Source: Candidatus Dormiibacterota bacterium
GTDB lineage: Bacteria; Chloroflexota; Dormibacteria; Aeolococcales; Aeolococcaceae
Assembly: GCA_003170875.1 (NCBI GenBank)
Contig: PMYJ01000244.1
Location: 1-22,321, forward strand
Reading direction: 5' to 3'
DNA: 22,321 nt
Shown here piece after piece: positions 1 through 7,403 of this stretch. The translations under genes and the position numbers were made by a program. The notes under the pieces are model-generated. The model was given only the letters and a program-made list of their open reading frames with translations. It was not told the DNA's origin and did no database searches. Numbering within the stretch: position 1 is the first letter of the stretch; each line of letters begins with the position of its first letter.

Positions 1-40
1 GGCGACGGCGCAAGATGGCGGCGAGCGGCCAGAAGACCCC

Positions 41-69
41 TTGACACCGCGGACGGCCGGTACCAAGAT
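41..69 (+). promoter_or_regulatory. Predicted sigma70-type promoter of nrdJ
   Basis: A perfect -35 hexamer TTGACA (41-46) is followed after 17 bp by CAAGAT (64-69), which matches 3 of 6 positions of the -10 consensus. The start of transcription would lie near 76, giving a leader of about 140 nt before the GTG start at 219. The -10 element coincides with the first NrdR-like box, so NrdR binding there should block transcription. The assignment is by eye only. Confidence 0.45.
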
Positions 70-76
70 GTGGGGG
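61..76 (+). promoter_or_regulatory. NrdR-box-like operator 1 (upstream of nrdJ)
   Basis: The core CAAGATGTGG (64-73) keeps the six most conserved positions of the NrdR box (C, A, AT, T, G in the pattern CwAwATaTwG). It overlaps the predicted -10 element. A second copy lies exactly 32 bp downstream, matching the roughly 31-32 bp centre spacing known for paired NrdR boxes before ribonucleotide reductase genes. No nrdR gene is visible in the window. Confidence 0.5.
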
Positions 77-92
77 CTCCAGCCCGGGCGGA

Positions 93-108
93 CCCCAACA
101 TGTGGGAT
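93..108 (+). promoter_or_regulatory. NrdR-box-like operator 2 (upstream of nrdJ)
   Basis: The core CAACATGTGG (96-105) differs from the core of box 1 by one base and starts 32 bp after it. Its centre ACATGT is a perfect palindrome, flanked by CC and GG with one mismatched pair between. Together with box 1 it looks like a cooperative NrdR repressor site for the nrdJ gene downstream. Confidence 0.5.
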
Positions 109-218
109 ACTGTGGGGGACAGAGTACTCGGTGTGGCCGGGTTCGCCCGCCTGGAGCTGTCCCTTGTGGACGTGGGTTCCATCGCCGCGCCAGACAATTC
201 AGCAAAGAGGACCAAGCA

Positions 219-3200
219 GTGAGCACTTCCGCTTCCCCACCGCCGTCGGACCCATCCGCTGCTCCGGCCGCGATGGGCGGTGAGAGCCGGCGCGGCTCCC
301 GCCGCAACGGCAACGGAAAGCTGGAGGTGAGCACCAGCGGCCTGCGGATCGAACGCCGCTTCACCAAGGCCGGGATCCACCCCTACGACGAGGTGCGCTG
401 GGAGCAGCGCACCGCCAGCATCGCCAACGAGAAGGGGGAGCTGGTCTTCGAGCAGAAGGACTGCGAGGTCCCCGCCTTCTGGTCCCAGATGGCGACCAAC
501 GTGGTGGTCTCCAAGTACTTCCGCGGCCCCCTGGGGACGCCGCGGCGGGAGGTGAGCGTCCGCCAGATGATCTCCCGGGTGGTCGACACCATCACCGGCT
601 GGGGGCGCGAGGGCGGCTACTTCGCGACCGATGCCGACGCCGAGGCCTTCTCCGACGAGCTGTGCCACCTCATCCTCCACCAGAAGATGAGCTTCAACAG
701 CCCGGTGTGGTTCAACCTCGGGGTGCCCGGCAGGACCCCGCAGGCGTCGGCGTGCTTCATCCAGAGCGTCGACGACTCGATGGAGTCCATCCTCAATCTG
801 GCCAAGAGCGAGGGGATGCTCTTCAAAGGGGGTAGCGGCACCGGGTCCAACCTCTCCGCCATCCGCTCCTCCCAGGAGCAGCTGGCCGGCGGCGGCACGG
901 CGAGCGGCCCGGTCTCCTTCATGAAGGGCTTCGACGCCTTCGCGGGGGTGATCAAGTCCGGGGGCACCACCCGCCGCGCGGCCAAGATGGTCATCCTCAA
1001 CGCCGACCACCCCGACGTCGAGAGCTTCATCACCTGCAAGGTGACCGAGGAGCGCAAGGCGTGGGCGCTGATCGACGCCGGCTACGACGGCGCGTTCACC
1101 GGTGAGGCCTACGGCTCGGTCTTCTTCCAGAACTCCAACAACTCGGTGCGGGTCACCGACGAGTTCATGCGGGCGGTCGACGAGGACCGTGACTGGCAGC
1201 TCCGGGCGGTCACCGATCCGAGCCGCATCCTCAAGACGGTCAAGGCCCGCGAGCTGCTCCGCCTGATGGCCGAGTCGGCGTGGCAGTGTGGCGACCCGGG
1301 GATCCAATACGACACCACCATCAACGACTGGCACACGTCGTCCAACAGCGGGCGCATCAACGCCAGTAACCCGTGCTTCCCGGGCGAGACCCGGGTCCAC
1401 ACCACCGTCGGGCTGCTCCCGATCGCCGACCTGCATCGCCGCATGACGGACGGCGAGGACATCCGCGTCTACACCCATCGAGCGACCGCCGCCGAACCAG
1501 GGCCCGGAGTGGTGGCGACTCGCCCGGTCGCAGTCATGCAGACGGGGACCAAGCCACTGGTCCGTCTGATCTTCTCCAACGGGCAGGAGTTGCGCTGCAC
1601 TCCCAACCACCGGTTCTGGACCACCAACCGCGGCTGGGTGCCAGCCGAAGACATCGTTGGCACCGACCTCGTACTCCTCAACGACGCGCCCACCCCGGCG
1701 ACGGATGCCGCCTGGGCGCTCCCCGTCAAGGTCGAGGCGCTGGCGACCTCCTGGAGCCGTGGCGGGACCAAGGTTCATCAGGCGGTCCCCGAGCGATGGA
1801 GCGCCGGTCTTGGCGAGCTCACCGGCCACCTGATCGGCGATGGCTGCCTGACCGAGGACCAGGCCGTTTGGGTGTATGGGGGCGATGACGTCCAGGATGG
1901 ACTGGCCGATCGCCATGCCAGGCTGCTGCAGGAGCTATTCGGCGGCCGTTCCCGCGCCGAGATGGACAACGGAACCACCCAGCTGAGGCTCGGCAGCGGC
2001 GCGGTCCGCGCCCTCTTCTCCGGCCTCGGTGTCACGAGCGCGCGAGCTCACCAGAAGACGGTCCCCGACGCGATCTTCATCTCCCCACCGGAGGTGCAGG
2101 CAGCCTTCCTGCGCGGTCTCTTCGGGGCTGACGGCTGCGTCTCGACCGTCGAGCGTGGAAAGGCAAGCCGGTATGTGGGCCTCGGCAGCCGCAGCCGTGA
2201 CCTGCTCATGCAGGTCCAGCAGCTCCTCGAAGGGTTTGGCATCCGTTCCCGGATCTATGACGTCACGACCTGGAACCCGAAGCCGTTCCAGCACCGCCGC
2301 AAGAGCGGCGAGCTGGCGACGTATGCGGTCCGGCCGGGCTTCGATCTGCGGATCACCGGTTCGGACATGGTCCCCTTCGCCACCCTCGTCGGCTTCTCCA
2401 CCCCACGCAAGCAGCGCCGGCTCGAGGACATCATCGGCACCGTGCGCCGCTACCAGACCAAGCCAACCACCCAGCTGGTCGCCTGCGTACCCGAGGGATC
2501 CGACACCGTCTACAACCTCACCGAGCCGCTGCATCACTCGTACGTCGTCAATGGCCTCGTGGTGGCCAACTGCAGCGAATACATGTTTTTGGATGATTCG
2601 GCGTGCAACCTGGCGTCGATCAACCTGCTCCGCTTCCTCAACGCGGACGGCAGCTTCGCCATCGACGACTACCGCCACGCGGTCCAGATGACCATCACCG
2701 CGCAGGAGATCGTCGTCAGCCCGGCCAGCTATCCCACCGAGAAGATCGGGAAGAACAGTGAGGCGTTCCGGCCGCTCGGCCTCGGCTACGCCAACCTCGG
2801 CGCCCTGCTGATGGCCCGCGGCATCCCCTACGACTCCCCGAAGGGCCGCGATCTCGCCGCCTGCCTGACCGCCATCCTCACCGGCGAGGGGTACGCCCAG
2901 TCGGCCCGGATCGCCCGCGAGGTGGGCCCCTTTGACGGCTACGCGGTCAACCGCCAGCCGATGCTCCGGGTCATGGCCAAGCACCGCGAGGCCGCCTACG
3001 CGATCCCCGCCTCAACCGTCGACCCCGACCTGCTCGCCGCCGCCCGGTCCACCTGGGACGAGGCGCACGAGCTGGGTGCGCGGCACGGCTACCGCAACGG
3101 CCAGATCTCTGTCATCGCACCGACCGGCACCATCAGCTTCATGCTCGACTGCGACACCACCGGTGTCGAGCCGGACATCGCACTGGTCAAGTACAAGAAG

Positions 3201-4235
3201 CTGGTCGGCGGCGGCATGCTCAAGATCGTCAACAACACCGTCCCGGCCGCCCTCAAGCACCTCGGCTACGGGGAGGGCGAGGTGGCCGACATCGTGGCGT
3301 TCATCGACGCCAACGACACCATCGAGGGCGCTCCCAAGCTGCGCGACGACGACCTGCCGGTCTTCGACTGCGCCTTCACCCCGCGCAACGGCAAGCGGTC
3401 GATTGCGTGGCAGGGCCACGTCCGGATGATGGCGGCGGTCCAGCCGTTCGTCTCCGGGGCCATCTCCAAGACCGTCAACATGCCCAACGAGTCCACCGTC
3501 GAGGATGTCGAGAAGGCCTACATCGACGGCTGGAGGATGGGGCTCAAGGCGCTCGCCATCTACCGCGACGGCAGCAAGCGCTCCCAGCCGCTGGCCACCT
3601 CGATGGACAAGACGACCGGCGAGAAGGTGCGGATCGTGGAGCGGCCGCTGCGGCGCAAGCTCCCCGCCGAGCGCCAGGCGCTGACCCACCGCTTCGAGAT
3701 CGGCGGCCACGAGGGCTACATCACGGTCGGCCTCTACGAGGACGGCACCCCCGGCGAGATCTTCGTGAAGATGGCCAAGGAGGGGTCGACGGTCTCCGGG
3801 CTCACCGACTCCTTCGCGATCGCGGTCAGCTTCGCGCTCCAGTACGGGGTCCCGCTCGACTTCCTGGTCAACAAGTTTGCCCACATGCGCTTCGAACCCC
3901 AGGGCTTCACCCGCAACCCGGAGATCCCGATTGCCAAGTCGATCGTCGACTACATCTTCCGGTGGCTGGGCTCCCGGTTCCTGAGCGCGGAGAAGCAGGC
4001 GGAGATGGGCATCATCCGCCGGGATGCCGAGGAGTCGGAGCCCGCCCCCGCGGTCGAGGGCCCGGCCAACGCCGCCCAGGTGCTCATGTCGCTCGGCCTC
4101 GAGCCGATCTCGCCGACCAGCACCTTCCAGAACCAGGCCGACGCCCCCTCGTGCAGCGAGTGCGGCTCGCTGATGGTGCGCTCCGGCTCCTGCTACAAGT
4201 GCCACAACTGCGGGGCGACCTCCGGCTGCAGCTGA
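219..4235 (+). CDS. nrdJ: Adenosylcobalamin-dependent (class II) ribonucleoside-diphosphate reductase, intein-containing
   Basis: Reduces ribonucleotides to deoxyribonucleotides in the cytosol, using coenzyme B12 to create the radical. The GTG at 219 is preferred because AGAGG lies 8 bp upstream; an open frame extends further up, and ATG 273 is an alternative. The precursor has 1338 residues. Removing the 399-residue intein (386-784) leaves 939, normal for actinobacterial-type NrdJ. Visible family motifs include SFNSPVWFNLG, GGSGTGSNLS, PTGTISFMLDCDTTG and ALAIYRDGSKRSQPL. C179 (ACFIQSVDDS) and C796 (DSACNLASINL) correspond to the redox pair, and C785 in the spliced motif NPCSEY is the expected thiyl-radical cysteine. 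The C-terminus is a Cys-rich tail (CSEC, CYKCHNC, GC), probably the thioredoxin-facing or zinc-ribbon region. Upstream NrdR-like boxes suggest dNTP-responsive repression. The identification is very secure. Confidence 0.97.
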   Translation: MSTSASPPPSDPSAAPAAMGGESRRGSRRNGNGKLEVSTSGLRIERRFTKAGIHPYDEVRWEQRTASIANEKGELVFEQKDCEVPAFWSQMATNVVVSKYFRGPLGTPRREVSVRQMISRVVDTITGWGREGGYFATDADAEAFSDELCHLILHQKMSFNSPVWFNLGVPGRTPQASACFIQSVDDSMESILNLAKSEGMLFKGGSGTGSNLSAIRSSQEQLAGGGTASGPVSFMKGFDAFAGVIKSGGTTRRAAKMVILNADHPDVESFITCKVTEERKAWALIDAGYDGAFTGEAYGSVFFQNSNNSVRVTDEFMRAVDEDRDWQLRAVTDPSRILKTVKARELLRLMAESAWQCGDPGIQYDTTINDWHTSSNSGRINASNPCFPGETRVHTTVGLLPIADLHRRMTDGEDIRVYTHRATAAEPGPGVVATRPVAVMQTGTKPLVRLIFSNGQELRCTPNHRFWTTNRGWVPAEDIVGTDLVLLNDAPTPATDAAWALPVKVEALATSWSRGGTKVHQAVPERWSAGLGELTGHLIGDGCLTEDQAVWVYGGDDVQDGLADRHARLLQELFGGRSRAEMDNGTTQLRLGSGAVRALFSGLGVTSARAHQKTVPDAIFISPPEVQAAFLRGLFGADGCVSTVERGKASRYVGLGSRSRDLLMQVQQLLEGFGIRSRIYDVTTWNPKPFQHRRKSGELATYAVRPGFDLRITGSDMVPFATLVGFSTPRKQRRLEDIIGTVRRYQTKPTTQLVACVPEGSDTVYNLTEPLHHSYVVNGLVVANCSEYMFLDDSACNLASINLLRFLNADGSFAIDDYRHAVQMTITAQEIVVSPASYPTEKIGKNSEAFRPLGLGYANLGALLMARGIPYDSPKGRDLAACLTAILTGEGYAQSARIAREVGPFDGYAVNRQPMLRVMAKHREAAYAIPASTVDPDLLAAARSTWDEAHELGARHGYRNGQISVIAPTGTISFMLDCDTTGVEPDIALVKYKKLVGGGMLKIVNNTVPAALKHLGYGEGEVADIVAFIDANDTIEGAPKLRDDDLPVFDCAFTPRNGKRSIAWQGHVRMMAAVQPFVSGAISKTVNMPNESTVEDVEKAYIDGWRMGLKALAIYRDGSKRSQPLATSMDKTTGEKVRIVERPLRRKLPAERQALTHRFEIGGHEGYITVGLYEDGTPGEIFVKMAKEGSTVSGLTDSFAIAVSFALQYGVPLDFLVNKFAHMRFEPQGFTRNPEIPIAKSIVDYIFRWLGSRFLSAEKQAEMGIIRRDAEESEPAPAVEGPANAAQVLMSLGLEPISPTSTFQNQADAPSCSECGSLMVRSGSCYKCHNCGATSGCS
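1374..2570 (+). mobile_element. Intein with LAGLIDADG homing endonuclease, inserted in NrdJ
   Basis: A 399-residue in-frame insertion interrupts the conserved NPCSEY motif. The N-terminal splice junction is NASNP/CFPGETRVHTTVG (block A, nucleophile Cys1). Block B is visible as TPNHRFW, with His79. Two LAGLIDADG-type motifs, GELTGHLIGDG (about 147-157) and LRGLFGADG (246-254), mark a homing endonuclease that looks intact. The C-terminal block reads VYNLTEPLHHSYVVNG then LVVAN/CSEY, with terminal Asn399 and Cys as the +1 extein residue. The usual penultimate His is Ala here. The +1 residue is also the predicted catalytic cysteine of the reductase. The element should splice post-translationally; whether the endonuclease is active is unknown. 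Confidence 0.95.
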
Positions 4236-4270
4236 GTGCGCCAGCACTCCCGCTCGGCGCTCTACTCAGC
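4231..4270. terminator. Bidirectional terminator-like hairpin between convergent genes
   Basis: GCTGAGT (4231-4237) pairs perfectly with ACTCAGC (4264-4270). Immediately inside, GCGCC (4238-4242) pairs with GGCGC (4256-4260), leaving a 13-nt loop and a 3-nt bulge. The stem covers the nrdJ stop (4233-4235) and ends in the permease stop (4262-4264). No T-tract follows on either side, so this is not a classical intrinsic terminator, but the position between convergent genes fits shared 3'-end formation. Confidence 0.55.
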
Positions 4271-5026
4271 GATCCTGCGGCGGTAAATGACCATGGCGAA
4301 GCTGTACGCGACGATGAGGATGCCGACACACCAGGCAAGGGCGATCCAGATGTCGGTGCTGACCGGCTGCTGTGTGAACAGGTCGCGGATCGTGTTGACG
4401 ATGGACGTCACCGGCTGGTGCTCGGCAAAGGCGCGCACCGGGCCGGGCATGGTGTGGGTGGGCACGAATGCCGAGCTGATGAACGGCAGGAAGAGGATCG
4501 GGTAGGCGAACGCGCCCGCGCCGTCCGCGGACTTCGCGGAGAGACCGGCGATCACCGCGATCCACGTCAGCGCCAGGGTGAACAGGATCAGGATGCCGGC
4601 GACCGCGAGCCACGCCAGCACTCCCGCCCCCGAGCGGAAGCCCATGAGGAGGGCGACGAGCACGACGATCACCAGCGCGATCAGATTGGCGACCAGCGAG
4701 GTCAGCACGTGCGCCCACAGCACGGACGACCGTGCGATCGGCATGGAATGGAATCGCTGGAAGATGCCGCTCTGCATATCCAGGAAGAGCCGGAATCCGA
4801 CGTAGGAGATGCCCGAAGCGATCGTGATGAGCAGAATGCCCGGCAGCAGATAGCTCACATACGAATGCGACCCTGAGTTGATCGCGCCGCCGAACACGTA
4901 GACGAACAGCAGCATGAAGGCGATCGGCATGAGCGCGGTCGTGATGATGGTGTCCGGGCTGCGCGTGATGTGGCGCAGGGATCGTCCCAGCAGGACAGCG
5001 CTGTCGCCGAAGAAACGCTTGGTCAT
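4262..5026 (-). CDS. ABC-2 type multidrug exporter permease (DrrB-like)
   Basis: A 254-residue integral membrane protein that would form the transport path of an ABC exporter with the ATPase encoded just upstream. Hydrophobic segments are visible around FMLLFVYVFGG, YLLPGILLITIASG, ALVIVVLVALLMG, AGILILFTLALTWIAVIAGL, FAYPILFLPFISSAF and IALAWCVGILIVAYSFAMVIY, giving six spans as in the ABC2_membrane/DrrB family. The N-terminal segment LRHITRSPDTIITTALMPI is typical of daunorubicin-resistance-type permeases. A GAGG ribosome-binding site overlaps the ATPase stop (gap 9 bp), so the two are co-translated. The substrate cannot be read from sequence. It is the last gene of a four-gene minus-strand operon. 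Confidence 0.93.
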   Translation of the reverse strand: MTKRFFGDSAVLLGRSLRHITRSPDTIITTALMPIAFMLLFVYVFGGAINSGSHSYVSYLLPGILLITIASGISYVGFRLFLDMQSGIFQRFHSMPIARSSVLWAHVLTSLVANLIALVIVVLVALLMGFRSGAGVLAWLAVAGILILFTLALTWIAVIAGLSAKSADGAGAFAYPILFLPFISSAFVPTHTMPGPVRAFAEHQPVTSIVNTIRDLFTQQPVSTDIWIALAWCVGILIVAYSFAMVIYRRRIAE

Positions 5027-5035
5027 CGTCGTTCC

Positions 5036-5860
5036 TCAGTTGTCCGTGCCGACGCTGCGGTCATTGACAACGTCGCCGTTCTTGCCGTCTTCGGCGACGA
5101 TGGCGAGGAAGACGTCCTCGAGGGTCGGCTGCTTCTCGACGTATTCGACCTTGGCGGGCGGGAGCAGCCGCTTGAGCTCGGCGAGGGTGCCATTCACCAT
5201 GATCCGACCTCCGTGGAGGATCGCGATCCGGTCGGCGAGTTGCTCGGCCTCGTTCAGATACTGCGTCGTGAGCAGCACCGTCGTGCCATGCCCGGCGAGT
5301 TCCTTGACGGCCTGCCACACCTCGATGCGCCCCTGGGGGTCGAGCCCGGCCGTCGGCTCGTCGAGGAAGATGACCGGCGGATTCCCGATCAGGCTCATCG
5401 CGATGTCGAGGCGGCGGCGCATGCCACCCGAATACGTCGACACCCTCCGCGCGGCCGCGTCGGTCAGCGAGAAACGAGCGAGCAGGTCATCCGCGATCGT
5501 GCCCGGGTCCTTGAGGTGCCGCAACCGGGCGACCAGCGTGAGGTTCTCCCGCCCGCTGAGGATCTCGTCGACGGCCGCGAACTGTCCGGTGAGGCTGATG
5601 GCCTCCCGCACGTCCCCGGCCTGCGTGGCGACATCGAAGCCGTTGACGCTGGCGGTCCCCGCGTCGGCCTTGAGCAGCGTGCATAGGATGTTCACGACCG
5701 TGGTCTTGCCCGCCCCGTTCGAGCCGAGTAGGGCGAAGATGCTGCCCCGCGCCACGTCGAAGTGCACGCCGCGCAGCACCTCCAGCTTCTTGTACGACTT
5801 CTCCAGGCCGTGCACGTGGATCGCCGGCCCCTGGACCTGAGCGGTTGTGGTGGCGGTCAT
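5036..5860 (-). CDS. ABC exporter ATP-binding protein (DrrA-like)
   Basis: A 274-residue cytosolic ATPase powering the adjacent permease. It carries Walker A GSNGAGKT (46-53), signature YSGGMRRRL (143-151) and Walker B VIFLDEPTAGLD (163-174). The H-loop position reads LLTTQYLNEAEQ, so the usual His is Gln, as is common in DrrA-type exporter ATPases. The start ATG overlaps the TGA of the upstream DUF4097 gene (ATGA), and the GGGAGGTGAG ribosome-binding site lies inside that gene, showing tight translational coupling. The C-terminal segment PTLEDVFLAIV is the usual end of drug-exporter subunits. The transported compound is unknown. A role in antibiotic or lipid export, or in envelope-stress defence, is inferred only. 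Confidence 0.95.
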   Translation of the reverse strand: MTATTTAQVQGPAIHVHGLEKSYKKLEVLRGVHFDVARGSIFALLGSNGAGKTTVVNILCTLLKADAGTASVNGFDVATQAGDVREAISLTGQFAAVDEILSGRENLTLVARLRHLKDPGTIADDLLARFSLTDAAARRVSTYSGGMRRRLDIAMSLIGNPPVIFLDEPTAGLDPQGRIEVWQAVKELAGHGTTVLLTTQYLNEAEQLADRIAILHGGRIMVNGTLAELKRLLPPAKVEYVEKQPTLEDVFLAIVAEDGKNGDVVNDRSVGTDN

Positions 5861-6750
5861 GCCTCACCTCCCGAGCCGAGTGGGCCCGTCAGCGGCGCGA
5901 CGCGGCGGACGGTGATGTCGCCGTACCCAGTGTGCGCACGGATCTCGACCTTCTCCTCGCCGGGTGCGGGGGGCTGAGCTGCGTCCAGCTCGCTCTGGAC
6001 CCTGCCGTGGCGCGTGTCGAGGTCGAGCCAGGCGGCGACCCCGGCGCGAACTCCCACCTCCAGCTTCCCAGCACCGCTGTCCGCGACCACCGACCCGCGG
6101 GCGACCTCGAAGAGCCGTATGGAGCCGCAGGCCGTCTTCGCGGTCACGCTCGCATCCGCTCGGTTGACGGAGATGCTCCCGTTGGAGGCGCGGGTCAGCA
6201 GGTCACCAGTCACCTCGCCGATCCAGATATCCCCATTCGAGTTCCTGATCTCGGCCGGGCCGGCGATGCTGTCGATCCGGATCGTGCCCGTGCCGGTGCG
6301 GATGGTGGCCTCGCCGGCCGCTCCTCCCACGGTGATGTCACCCATGCCCGTTCCGAGCCGCATCGGCCCGGCCTGGTCGAGCTGAATCTCACCCATGCCG
6401 GTCTTGACACGACACTCGCCGAGGCGGCCGCTGCAGCGCACCGCGCCGATCCCCACCCCGGCCTCCAGGCTCGAGCGCGAGGGCAGCTCGATCCGGACGT
6501 CGATGCCCTCACGGCCCCCTCCCAGCGGGAGGTACTGCCACGACGCACGGGGGCCCTTGACCGTCAGCCGGCCGGACTGATACTCCACCCGGGTCTGAGC
6601 GACGCCGTTGACGTCGGACTTTTTGGTGCTGTCATGCGGACGCACCTCGACCTGCGTGTCGGCCCGATCAGCGGCGACGATCCGGATGTCACCGAACCCC
6701 CGAATCTCCACGCTGACGGAGATGGGTTCGGGCGTGTCGAAGGTGGGCAT
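5857..6750 (-). CDS. DUF4097-family beta-strand-repeat protein
   Basis: A 297-residue protein made largely of short beta-strand repeats of about 20 residues with G-x-I cores, for example TGMGEIQLDQ, TGMGDITVGG, TGTGTIRIDS, SNGDIWIGEV, SNGSISVNRA and TACGSIRLFE. This pattern is typical of DUF4097/DUF4098 domains, which are predicted to fold as a right-handed beta solenoid. There is no signal peptide or membrane segment, so it is probably cytosolic. The ribosome-binding site AGAGGA precedes ATG 6750. Its stop overlaps the start of the exporter ATPase, so it probably works with or senses something for that exporter. No enzymatic motif was seen and the function is unknown. Confidence 0.85.
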   Translation of the reverse strand: MPTFDTPEPISVSVEIRGFGDIRIVAADRADTQVEVRPHDSTKKSDVNGVAQTRVEYQSGRLTVKGPRASWQYLPLGGGREGIDVRIELPSRSSLEAGVGIGAVRCSGRLGECRVKTGMGEIQLDQAGPMRLGTGMGDITVGGAAGEATIRTGTGTIRIDSIAGPAEIRNSNGDIWIGEVTGDLLTRASNGSISVNRADASVTAKTACGSIRLFEVARGSVVADSGAGKLEVGVRAGVAAWLDLDTRHGRVQSELDAAQPPAPGEEKVEIRAHTGYGDITVRRVAPLTGPLGSGGEA

Positions 6751-6822
6751 GGCTGTTCCTCTTGATGGCGGGACGGGCGATCCCCGTTACCCGAACGCGT
6801 CGCACGACGGGTCCCGGATCGG

Positions 6823-7359
6823 CTAGCGCGCCCATCCCTGGTAGCGGTCAGTTCTCCGCGCACCGCGGGGCTCACTTCGAAGGACGGTCTCGCCGCGCTC
6901 CACCGCGGCGGCGGTCACGCGGACGACCCAGGCGTTGACCGAGAGCCCATCCCGGCCGGCTGCGTGCTCGATCCGCGTCTTGAGCTGATCGGGCATCCGC
7001 AGGTTGATCCGCGCCATCCCGCCCTCGTCGTCCTCCGAGGTGACCGGCGAGGCGACCGAGACGGGCGATGCCAGATTCCCGCCGTCCTCGGCCAGGTCGT
7101 CGGCGGGACGGGCCGCGGGCCCCGGCGTGACCACGAACTCGGGGTCGCGCCCGCGCAGGCGCAGCTCGACCGAGCCCGGAGCGAGCTCGCAGGTGATCTC
7201 CTCCGCCGCGGCGGCCAGCGCGTCCTGCAACGCGAGCCGGACGGCCGAGTCGAGCGGCGCGACCAGCCGCTCGGCCAGCGTCCGAGCGTCGTCACCGCCT
7301 GCCTCGGCGGCGGTCACCAGCTGGCGGTGGATGTCCTCGACGTACAAGCTGAGATTCAT
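6823..7359 (-). CDS. Ribbon-helix-helix (Arc/HicB-antitoxin-like) DNA-binding protein, probable operon autoregulator
   Basis: A 178-residue protein. The C-terminal part (about 116-153, beginning ARINLRMPDQLK and continuing through DGLSVNAWVVRVTAAAV) has the strand-helix-helix pattern of the MetJ/Arc ribbon-helix-helix fold. The N-terminal part (about 1-75) looks like a small alpha/beta domain, followed by an acidic Ala/Pro/Ser linker. The ATG at 7359 is chosen although the frame stays open upstream, because conserved-looking sequence begins at MNLSLYVEDIH. A possible promoter puts transcription start at this ATG, implying a leaderless mRNA. No partner toxin is adjacent, so I favour a regulator of the downstream DUF4097 and ABC exporter genes over a toxin-antitoxin role. 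It is separated from DUF4097 by 72 bp. Confidence 0.85.
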   Translation of the reverse strand: MNLSLYVEDIHRQLVTAAEAGGDDARTLAERLVAPLDSAVRLALQDALAAAAEEITCELAPGSVELRLRGRDPEFVVTPGPAARPADDLAEDGGNLASPVSVASPVTSEDDEGGMARINLRMPDQLKTRIEHAAGRDGLSVNAWVVRVTAAAVERGETVLRSEPRGARRTDRYQGWAR

Positions 7360-7365
7360 GGCGCC

Positions 7366-7394
7366 AGCATGGCACCAGTGTGATGCCATGTCAA
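7366..7394 (-). promoter_or_regulatory. Predicted leaderless promoter of the RHH-DUF4097-ABC operon
   Basis: On the minus strand a perfect TTGACA (7389-7394) is followed after 17 bp by CATGCT (7366-7371; 3 of 6). The expected transcription start falls at the ATG at 7359, and no ribosome-binding site lies in front of that ATG, so the transcript may be leaderless. The 17-bp spacer is almost entirely filled by the palindrome listed separately. Confidence 0.4.
7369..7389. promoter_or_regulatory. Palindromic operator in the promoter spacer of the RHH operon
   Basis: A 21-bp imperfect palindrome with perfect outer arms ATGGCA (7369-7374) and TGCCAT (7384-7389). Inside these, CA and TG also match, so eight of ten base pairs are symmetric. 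It lies between the -35 and -10 elements, a classic repressor position. The ribbon-helix-helix protein encoded immediately downstream is the obvious candidate ligand. Confidence 0.5.
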
Positions 7395-7403
7395 GCCAGT
7401 TCC

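Noticed and set aside
76..218. Cobalamin riboswitch in the leader of the B12-dependent reductase.
   Set aside because: The leader is about 140 nt and I could not find a convincing B12-box or the multi-stem layout. B12-dependent reductases are also not usually repressed by B12 riboswitches.
1..222. An open frame runs from the window edge to a TGA at 220-222 overlapping the nrdJ GTG, resembling the end of an upstream gene.
   Set aside because: The translation shows no recognisable family, the stretch holds a TTGACA promoter and NrdR-like boxes, and open frames of this length are common by chance at this GC content.
3012..4247. Long minus-strand open frame (411 codons) opposite nrdJ.
   Set aside because: It is antisense to a conserved reductase, is composed of low-complexity Gly/Ala/Asp/Arg/Val sequence, and reflects the third-position GC bias of the real gene.
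6823..7359. Toxin-antitoxin locus based on the HicB-like ribbon-helix-helix protein.
   Set aside because: No small toxin gene is adjacent; the neighbours are a DUF4097 protein and an exporter, so a regulator role fits better.
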